DNA of 64,000 nt, taken from assembly GCA_041594335.1 (NCBI GenBank), contig JBFHML010000001.1, positions 53,700 through 117,699 on the forward strand. Reading direction: 5' to 3'. A program made the position numbers and the translations under genes. This document shows positions 58,607 through 64,000 of this stretch, one piece after another. The notes beneath the pieces are model-generated. The model saw only the letters and a list, made by a program, of their open reading frames with translations, did not search any database and had not been told where the DNA came from. Position 1 is the first letter of the stretch, and each line of letters starts with the position of its first letter. This stretch comes from JAGPUQ01 sp041594335 (GTDB taxonomy: Bacteria; Pseudomonadota; Gammaproteobacteria; Pseudomonadales; Porticoccaceae).

Positions 58607-60469
58607 CTAGCCGCTGCGCAGAGCCGTGTAAATAGTATCGGCAACCTTGCGATCAATTCCCGGAACCTTCATCAAATCGGCCACACTGGCCTGAGCGACT
58701 GAGTCCAGCCCACCGAAGTGACGCAACAGTTCACGCCGACGTTTGGGTCCGACGCCCGGGATATCTTCGAGCCGCGACGACCGCCGCGCGCGCCCACGGC
58801 GTCCGCGATGACCGCTGATCGCAAAACGGTGCGCCTCGTCGCGAATCTGTTGGATCAATAACAGGCTCGGTTGATCGGCCACCAGCTCCCGGGCCTTGCC
58901 CGCCACGCTCAGCAGCAGGGTCTCGAGCCCGGGTTTGCGGGCTGCTCCCTTGGCTACTCCCACCGTCAGCACCCCCACCACACCGAGCTCGTCCAGCACC
59001 CGCTGCGCCACACCCAGCTGACCGCGTCCGCCATCGACGAACAGCACATCCGGCAGCGGCCCTTCGCCCTGCTGGAGACGCCGGTAACGGCGTGTTAGCG
59101 CTTGTGCCATGGCCGCATAATCATCGCCTGCAGCAACACCTTGAATATTAAAGCGCCGATACTGACTATTGAGCGGACCGTCGGCGCCAAAGACAACACA
59201 GGAGGCGACCGTTGCCTCACCACTGGAATGACTGATGTCAAAACATTCCAGTCGCTGGGGCGGTTCCACCAAGCCCAGGGTAGTAGCCAAGGCCTCGAGG
59301 CGCTGGCGGGTATTATGTGAGGCCGCCAGATGGCCGGCGAGATTTTGCTCCGCAGTGCGCTGTGCAGTCTCTACCCAACGCGCCCGCGAGCCCCGGGGTC
59401 GGGAGCGGATGGCGACAGCACGGCCCGCCGCCGCGGCGAGCGCCGACTCCAGCAGCTCGGCCTCTTCGATGGCGGCACCAAGTAGCAACTCGCGGGGGAT
59501 ATCCACGGCCACACCGCGTTCCAAGTAATGCTGCGACACAAACTCGGCGAGAACTTCACCAGGTACTGCGCCGGAAGGAATCGTCGGATAAAAACTGCGA
59601 CTACCCAGCATGCGGCCACGGCGCACATAGAGCACATGGACGCAGGCCCGTGCGGCCTGTACGGCCACACCGATGACGTCGATGTCTCCGCTACCGGCCT
59701 CAATGACCTGATCCGCCTGAATACGGCGTAGCGCCGCGATCTGATCTCGTAACGCCGCGGCGCGCTCGAACTCCAACGCGTTGCTGGCCGCCTCCATGTC
59801 GCGCTCAAGCTCACCCGTCAGCTGACGACTCTTCCCCTCCAAAAACAGGCGCGTGTGCTGCACGTCACGGGCATAGTCCTCGGTATCGATATAACCCACG
59901 CAGGGGGCGCTGCAACGCCCGATTTGGTACTGCAAACAGGGTCTCGAGCGATGCCGGAAGACGCTGTCCTCACATTGCCGGACACGAAAGGTTTTCTTCA
60001 GGAAAGCGAGCGTGTCGCGCACGGCCAAGGCATTGGGGTAAGGCCCAAAATAACTTCCCTTCGCGCTCTTGGCACCACGATGCATCGCCAATCGGGGAAA
60101 TTCATCCCGGTCGGACAGATAGAGGTAGGGGTAGGATTTGTCATCTCGGAACAGGATATTAAACGGCGGTCGGTATTGCTTGATGAGATTCTGTTCGAGA
60201 ATCAGCGCCTCCAACTCCGACTGGGTGACCGTGACCTCGACCCCAGCGATGCGCTGCACCAGGGCTGCAGTCTTGGGCGCTAGCCCACTGGAGCGAAAAT
60301 AACTCGATACCCGTTTACGCAAATTCTTGGCTTTGCCGACATAGAGCACGCCGCCGTCCGCAGCCAGCATCTGATAGACCCCGGGCCGCTCGGTGAGCGT
60401 GCGGAGAAAGCGCTTGGCGTCGAATGCATCAGCGGCGACCGACTCGCCGCGCCGTGCCGCGGGACTCAC
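58607..60469 (-). CDS. uvrC: Excinuclease ABC subunit C
   Basis: 620 residues. It makes both incisions in nucleotide excision repair. The GIY-YIG nuclease (PGVYQMLAADGG, VLYVGKAKNLRKRVSSYF) cuts 3'. The central cysteine-rich region and UVR motif (DRGMEAASNALEFERAAALRDQI-like) bind UvrB, and the RNase H-like domain (ECFDISHSSGEATVASCVVF, FVDGGRGQL) cuts 5'. The C-terminal helix-hairpin-helix is IPGVGPKRRRELLRHFGG. It starts by GTGA overlap with uvrY. Confidence 0.97.
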   Translation of the reverse strand: MSPAARRGESVAADAFDAKRFLRTLTERPGVYQMLAADGGVLYVGKAKNLRKRVSSYFRSSGLAPKTAALVQRIAGVEVTVTQSELEALILEQNLIKQYRPPFNILFRDDKSYPYLYLSDRDEFPRLAMHRGAKSAKGSYFGPYPNALAVRDTLAFLKKTFRVRQCEDSVFRHRSRPCLQYQIGRCSAPCVGYIDTEDYARDVQHTRLFLEGKSRQLTGELERDMEAASNALEFERAAALRDQIAALRRIQADQVIEAGSGDIDVIGVAVQAARACVHVLYVRRGRMLGSRSFYPTIPSGAVPGEVLAEFVSQHYLERGVAVDIPRELLLGAAIEEAELLESALAAAAGRAVAIRSRPRGSRARWVETAQRTAEQNLAGHLAASHNTRQRLEALATTLGLVEPPQRLECFDISHSSGEATVASCVVFGADGPLNSQYRRFNIQGVAAGDDYAAMAQALTRRYRRLQQGEGPLPDVLFVDGGRGQLGVAQRVLDELGVVGVLTVGVAKGAARKPGLETLLLSVAGKARELVADQPSLLLIQQIRDEAHRFAISGHRGRRGRARRSSRLEDIPGVGPKRRRELLRHFGGLDSVAQASVADLMKVPGIDRKVADTIYTALRSG

Positions 60470-61146
60470 AGTACTTCGTCGGGGTCCACGAGCCCAGCTT
60501 TCACGGCGGCAAGCGCAAGCTCAACGTCGTTGCCGACACCAATCTTGTCGTAGATCCGATATTTGTAGGTATTGATCGTCTTGGGGCTGATGTTCAGCAC
60601 CGCCGCAATCTCGTTGGCTCGGTGACCGCTACCGATCATCTGGGCAATCTGCAGCTCGCGTTGCGACAATGTCGCGAACGGCGACCCCTCCTCGGCCGGC
60701 TTGAGACCGTTGACCAGCATTAGCCGCGCAATCTCCGGGCTGACATACAGGTTGCCCTCGATCACCGTCTGCAGGGCGCGCTGCATCTCCTCACGATCGG
60801 TTTGTTTGGTGATGTACCCCATGGCGCCGGCCTTGAGCAATTGCACCGGGTAGGTATCGTCGGCGAACACACTGACGACGATCACCTTGAGCTCCGGATT
60901 CGCCAACAGCAGCCTGCGGGTCGCTTCCAGCCCCCCGATACCCGGCATGCGAATGTCCATGATTACGATGTCTGGGTTCAACTCTCTTGCCAGGCTCAAG
61001 GCCTGCTCACCGCTCGCACCCTGACCGATGACACGGACTCCGGGCATACCGTCGATTAGACTGCAGATCCCCATGCGAACAACATCGTGGTCGTCCACGA
61101 CGAGCACTTTCAGGTGGGGTTGCTCGATAGAGGCCAGGCTGGTCAT
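60466..61146 (-). CDS. uvrY: Two-component response regulator UvrY/GacA-like (NarL family)
   Basis: 226 residues. Receiver domain at 10-130 with VDDHDVVRMG and phosphoacceptor aspartate in VIMDIRMPGIGG. LuxR-type DNA-binding domain at about 155-215 (LSQRELQIAQMIGSGHRANEIAAVLNISPKTINTYKYR in outline). UvrY/GacA, driven by BarA/GacS, activates small RNAs that titrate CsrA/RsmA. The uvrY-uvrC pairing is conserved. The cognate kinase is not in the window. Confidence 0.92.
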   Translation of the reverse strand: MTSLASIEQPHLKVLVVDDHDVVRMGICSLIDGMPGVRVIGQGASGEQALSLARELNPDIVIMDIRMPGIGGLEATRRLLLANPELKVIVVSVFADDTYPVQLLKAGAMGYITKQTDREEMQRALQTVIEGNLYVSPEIARLMLVNGLKPAEEGSPFATLSQRELQIAQMIGSGHRANEIAAVLNISPKTINTYKYRIYDKIGVGNDVELALAAVKAGLVDPDEVL

Positions 61147-61179
61147 GGCGGCAAGCCTAGCACCCCGCCTCGGACTCGG

Positions 61180-61824
61180 CTAGCTGCGGGACTCCGGCCG
61201 CCAGGCCGGATCTCCCGCCAATCGAAACGTCATGCTGATCCGCGCATCGATCACACCAGATTGCTTGGGAACCCGATGCTGCCAGTAACGCTGGGTGTCC
61301 CCGCCCATCAGTAGCAGCGAGCCACCCGGAAGCGTCAGGACACGGCGCCATTCCCGTCGCTGGCGGTGCCGCAATTCAAACCGCCGGGCTGCACCTACAC
61401 TGAGGGTGGCAATGGTCGGCCGGGGGCCCAACTCAGGCTCGTCATCGCTATGCCAGTCGACGCTGTCTCTACCGGTGCGATACCAGTTGAGCAGCGCGCT
61501 GTTGAAAAGCGCACCCGTGGCTTCCTGAACGCGATCACGCAGCTGCTCCAGTACCGGGAGCCAGGCGTTGCGGGTCAGGCGCGTACCCGAATAACCATAA
61601 CCCGCACCAAGGTCGCCGTACCAAGCGTTGAGACGCGGAATCCGCAACCTGCGTCCGGCGATGACGATCTCACTTTGCTCCCAGGCGACCTCCTGCACCA
61701 GTCGCGCCAACAGCGCCTCAGATTCGACAACCCCAAGCCAATTGGGCCACCAGCGAAGCGCTCCACCGGACAGCGGCAGTAATCCGCCATCGTGCTCATT
61801 GAATCCAGGCAACATTCCCGTCAC
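61180..61824 (-). CDS. AlkB-like 2-oxoglutarate/Fe(II) dioxygenase
   Basis: 214 residues from the GTG at 61824, which overlaps the murB stop as GTGA and has GGAGG 9 nt upstream; an ATG three codons on is possible. Iron ligands are the HxD in VDWHSDDEPELG and a later histidine (YWQHRVPKQ); the 2-oxoglutarate arginine is in DARISMTFR. Substrate-lid residues NLNAWYGD-like (RLNAWYGDLGAGYGYSG) match the AlkB/ALKBH2-3 branch. It removes methyl groups from DNA or RNA bases oxidatively. It lies next to uvrY-uvrC. Confidence 0.9.
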   Translation of the reverse strand: MTGMLPGFNEHDGGLLPLSGGALRWWPNWLGVVESEALLARLVQEVAWEQSEIVIAGRRLRIPRLNAWYGDLGAGYGYSGTRLTRNAWLPVLEQLRDRVQEATGALFNSALLNWYRTGRDSVDWHSDDEPELGPRPTIATLSVGAARRFELRHRQRREWRRVLTLPGGSLLLMGGDTQRYWQHRVPKQSGVIDARISMTFRLAGDPAWRPESRS

Positions 61825-62849
61825 GGCCAATGGCCTCCCAGAATCCTCGGCTCCGGCTCGAGTTCCACACCAAACCGCGCTGCCACCGAATCGCGAATGT
61901 CCCGGGCCAGGGCCAACAGCTTTTCCGCTCCGCCCCCGCAGTGGAGCAACACGAGCGCTTGTCGCTGATGGACCCCGACTCCCTCGCGCTGCACGCCCTT
62001 CCAACCACAACGCTCAATCAACCAAGCCGCCGCAAGCTTGACGTCTCCCGCTGGCCCGGGAAAGGTCACCAGCCCGGGATAGGCCTCGGCCAATTCTCGG
62101 GCTTTGCGCGCGGTGACGACCGGGTTTTTGAAGAAACTACCGGCATTGGGTAATCGCGACGGGTCCGGCAAGCGTTCGCGGCGCAACGCCACGACGGCCG
62201 CCGCCACTTCGGCAGGAGCAATTTCGGCGGCCGGGCGATCACCGAGCGCCTCCCGCAACGCCGGGTAATCCAATACCGGTGCCGGAAGCCGGTGCAGCCC
62301 GAGACGCACTGAAGTGATCAGCCAGCGGTCGCGCTCTGCCCTCTTGAAAACGCTGTCTCGGTAGCCGAAACCACAATCGTCGCGATCAAAATCACGCACT
62401 TGGCCGGTCGCCACCTCAATCGCCGTCAACCCCGCGAAGCGACTCTCCAACTCGACCCCATAGGCGCCGATATTCTGTACCGGTGCGGCGCCCACGGTGC
62501 CTGGGATCCAGGCCAGGTTTTCCAGTCCATACCACCCTTGCCGCAGACAGTACTCGACCGTCCTGTGCCAATCTTCCCCGGCACCGACCTCGAGCTCTAT
62601 CCGCCCGCTGCTATCGACCAGCAGGCGTCGGCCCCGGATGGCAACGCGAATGACCAACCCCGACAGGTCTCCAGCAAGCACGACGTTGCTGCCGGCACCC
62701 AGCACCGTGACCGGCAACTGCCGATCACGCGCAAACGCAAGCGCGACTTGGGCGCCATTGAGATCAGAGACGGCAGTGAAATACCGAGCCCTGGCGGCCA
62801 GCGCAAGGGTGTTGCAGCCACTGAGGTCGTAACCGCGCTGGATGTCCAC
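61821..62849 (-). CDS. murB: UDP-N-acetylenolpyruvoylglucosamine reductase (type I)
   Basis: 342 residues. It reduces the enolpyruvyl group to give UDP-MurNAc. FAD binding: TVLGAGSNVVLAGDLSGLV. IPGTVGAAPVQNIGAYGVEL and the catalytic serine in LPNAGSFFKNPVV follow. The length and insertion pattern are those of the E. coli-like type I enzymes. It starts with GTG shortly after the phosphatase gene. In Pseudomonas the order kdsB-ptpA-murB is the same. Confidence 0.95.
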   Translation of the reverse strand: MDIQRGYDLSGCNTLALAARARYFTAVSDLNGAQVALAFARDRQLPVTVLGAGSNVVLAGDLSGLVIRVAIRGRRLLVDSSGRIELEVGAGEDWHRTVEYCLRQGWYGLENLAWIPGTVGAAPVQNIGAYGVELESRFAGLTAIEVATGQVRDFDRDDCGFGYRDSVFKRAERDRWLITSVRLGLHRLPAPVLDYPALREALGDRPAAEIAPAEVAAAVVALRRERLPDPSRLPNAGSFFKNPVVTARKARELAEAYPGLVTFPGPAGDVKLAAAWLIERCGWKGVQREGVGVHQRQALVLLHCGGGAEKLLALARDIRDSVAARFGVELEPEPRILGGHWP

Positions 62850-62852
62850 AAC

Positions 62853-63344
62853 TCACACCGAATGACGGCGCCGCAGCTCGGCCAGAAGCCGATCGACACC
62901 ACTTTCAATCAGATCCAACACGGCTTCAAAGTGACCCGCCTCACCGGCGTAAGGGTCGGGCACCTCGAGCACCGCGGATGTCCCGGCGGCGCGTAGGAAG
63001 AGATCCAGACGCCCCCCATACCACTGTGGGCACAGCCGTCGCAGGTCGCGAAGATTCGCCTCATCCATCGCCAGGATGTAGTCGAAGTCACGGAAATCGG
63101 CCGGTCTTACCTGGCGTGCCCGCAATGCCTCCATATCGTAGCCGCGGGCACTGGCCGCATGCCGCGTGCGGGGATCAGGCGGTCGCCCCAAATGCCAATC
63201 CCCGGTTCCCGCGGAATCGATTCGTATCCGGGAGCCAAGACCGGCATCGGCTACCCGCGCGGCCAGCACCGCTTCCGCAGTGGGAGACCGGCAAATGTTG
63301 CCGAGGCAGACGAACAGTACCGCCACGGGACGCTCGACACTCAC
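62853..63344 (-). CDS. Low-molecular-weight protein tyrosine phosphatase
   Basis: 163 residues. The P-loop CLGNICRSPTAEAV (CX5R) is at residues 13-26 and the general-acid aspartate is in VPDPYAGE. YDMEALRARQV and the DYILAMDEANLRDL segment complete the fold. Such enzymes dephosphorylate tyrosine kinases controlling polysaccharide export; between kdsB and murB, an envelope role is likely. It starts GTG with a GTGA overlap on kdsB. The first few residues (MSVERPVAV) precede the core. Confidence 0.93.
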   Translation of the reverse strand: MSVERPVAVLFVCLGNICRSPTAEAVLAARVADAGLGSRIRIDSAGTGDWHLGRPPDPRTRHAASARGYDMEALRARQVRPADFRDFDYILAMDEANLRDLRRLCPQWYGGRLDLFLRAAGTSAVLEVPDPYAGEAGHFEAVLDLIESGVDRLLAELRRRHSV

Positions 63345-64000
63345 GTCCCGGTCTCCCCAAAGTGCGCCCGCACGCGCTCGAGATCAGCCGAGGTATCAAC
63401 CCCGCCGGGCACCGGTGCGACCGCCGGCGCGACCTGGATCGCGATCCCATTGGCCAGAAAACGCAGTTGCTCTAGCGCCTCTACCGCCTCCAGGGGCGCT
63501 ACCGGCCAAGCGCTAAAGCGGCGCAAAGCCGCGACCCGATAGGCATACAGGCCGATATGCCGCAGTGGCGGATTGCGCGGATCCCATAACGGCTCGCCAC
63601 GTAGCGCCAAATCCCGCGGCCAGGGAATGGGGGCACGACTGAAATACAGTGCCCGCTCATTCGCCGCCACCACCTTGACCACATTGGGGTCAGTGAAATC
63701 CCCCGTATCGGCGATGGGCGCGCACAGTGTGGCGACTCCGCAGTCCACATTGGCCACTAGATTGGCTGCAACCTGATCAATCACTGCGGGTGGCAACAGC
63801 GGTTCGTCTCCTTGGACATTGACTACGATGTCCTCGTCGCGCCAACCGCATAGCTCAGCCACCTCAGCGAGCCGGTCGGTGCCGGAGGCATGGCCAGCGG
63901 CAGTCATGCAGGCCTTGCCCCCGGCGGCGGCTACTCGATCGGCGATCTCGGCATGATCCGTCGCCACCACAACCGCCGCGGCCCGACTGGCCGAAGCCGC
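63341..64000 (-). CDS. kdsB: 3-deoxy-manno-octulosonate cytidylyltransferase (N-terminus outside window)
   Basis: The open frame runs to the window edge, giving the C-terminal 219 residues of a protein usually near 250. It activates Kdo to CMP-Kdo for lipopolysaccharide. VVVATDHAEIADRVAAAGGKACMTAAGHASGTDRLAEVA in outline, VNVQGDEPLLPP, and the later YFSRAPIPWPRD and RHIGLYAYRVAALRRF are KdsB hallmarks. The N-terminal nucleotide loop lies outside. It overlaps the phosphatase gene by GTGA. Confidence 0.95.
   Translation of the reverse strand, partial: AASASRAAAVVVATDHAEIADRVAAAGGKACMTAAGHASGTDRLAEVAELCGWRDEDIVVNVQGDEPLLPPAVIDQVAANLVANVDCGVATLCAPIADTGDFTDPNVVKVVAANERALYFSRAPIPWPRDLALRGEPLWDPRNPPLRHIGLYAYRVAALRRFSAWPVAPLEAVEALEQLRFLANGIAIQVAPAVAPVPGGVDTSADLERVRAHFGETGT

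Noticed and set aside
1..64000. CRISPR arrays, insertion sequences, prophage or toxin-antitoxin pairs
   Set aside because: Reading through the window I saw no regularly spaced repeats, transposase or integrase motifs, or small paired ORFs with toxin signatures.

Overview
The window reads as core chromosome of a GC-rich gammaproteobacterium, closest in gene order to Pseudomonas and its relatives. The supporting neighbourhoods are yceD-rpmF-plsX-fabD-fabG-acpP-pabC-mltG-tmk-holB-pilZ-tatD; gyrA-pheA-(tyrA/aroA fusion)-cmk-rpsA-ihfB-lapA-pyrF; mtaD-ubiG-mupP-yciK; smc-zipA-ligA; and pgsA-uvrC-uvrY with murB, a low-molecular-weight phosphatase and kdsB. I found 69 protein genes (the first and last cut by the window edges), one tRNA-Asn, and no insertion sequence, prophage, integrase or CRISPR array. 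No gene-free stretch exceeds about 220 bases.

Layout. 1-4.5 kb (minus): a PLP-dependent desulfhydrase/deaminase, yajC, bcp, mdh, an all-alpha dUTPase, tatD and pilZ. 4.6-12 kb (minus): holB, tmk, mltG, pabC, acpP, fabG, fabD, plsX, rpmF and yceD, one long fatty-acid/cell-envelope operon read from a near-consensus promoter at 12012-12040. 12-14.4 kb: maf, rluC, tRNA-Asn and a small secreted helix-hairpin-helix protein. 14.4-24.1 kb (minus): gyrA, pheA, the tyrA-aroA fusion, cmk, rpsA, ihfB, lapA and pyrF, closed by a clear intrinsic terminator at the pyrF stop. 24.3-27.8 kb (plus): mtaD, ubiG, mupP and yciK. 27.8-30.7 kb (minus): rluB, scpB, scpA and yciO. 30.9-34.8 kb (plus): a VC0807-type membrane protein, a YciI protein, an SH3-domain envelope protein, a periplasmic cyclophilin, pdxJ and a TrmH-type methyltransferase. 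34.7-43.1 kb (minus): smc, zipA, ligA, an unrecognised small protein and an MFS exporter.

44-58 kb is the more accessory part. It holds a DmdC-like acyl-CoA dehydrogenase, a PAS/GGDEF/EAL protein, an operon of two single-hotdog MaoC-type proteins plus an acyl-CoA dehydrogenase, a coniferyl-aldehyde-type dehydrogenase, dinB, a DMT transporter, a MAPEG protein, a luciferase-like monooxygenase, a beta carbonic anhydrase and a Baeyer-Villiger-type monooxygenase. Together these suggest oxidation of ketones, aldehydes and branched or cyclic acyl-CoA substrates. From 58 kb to the end (minus) come pgsA, uvrC, uvrY, an alkB-like gene, murB, a phosphotyrosine phosphatase and kdsB: DNA repair and envelope synthesis.

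Three themes stand out. Several widely conserved neighbourhoods lack one member with clean junctions (fabF, serC, hisC, lapB). Convergent genes are packed to the point of overlap, including a 128-bp antisense overlap. Two promoters sit so close to their start codons that leaderless mRNAs are predicted. I saw no wholly new multi-gene defence or mobile system. The best candidates for follow-up are the split hydratase operon at 48.4-50.5 kb, the partly degenerate EAL domain at 46-48 kb and the unrecognised protein at 35951-36364. Product calls come from family motifs recalled without database searches.
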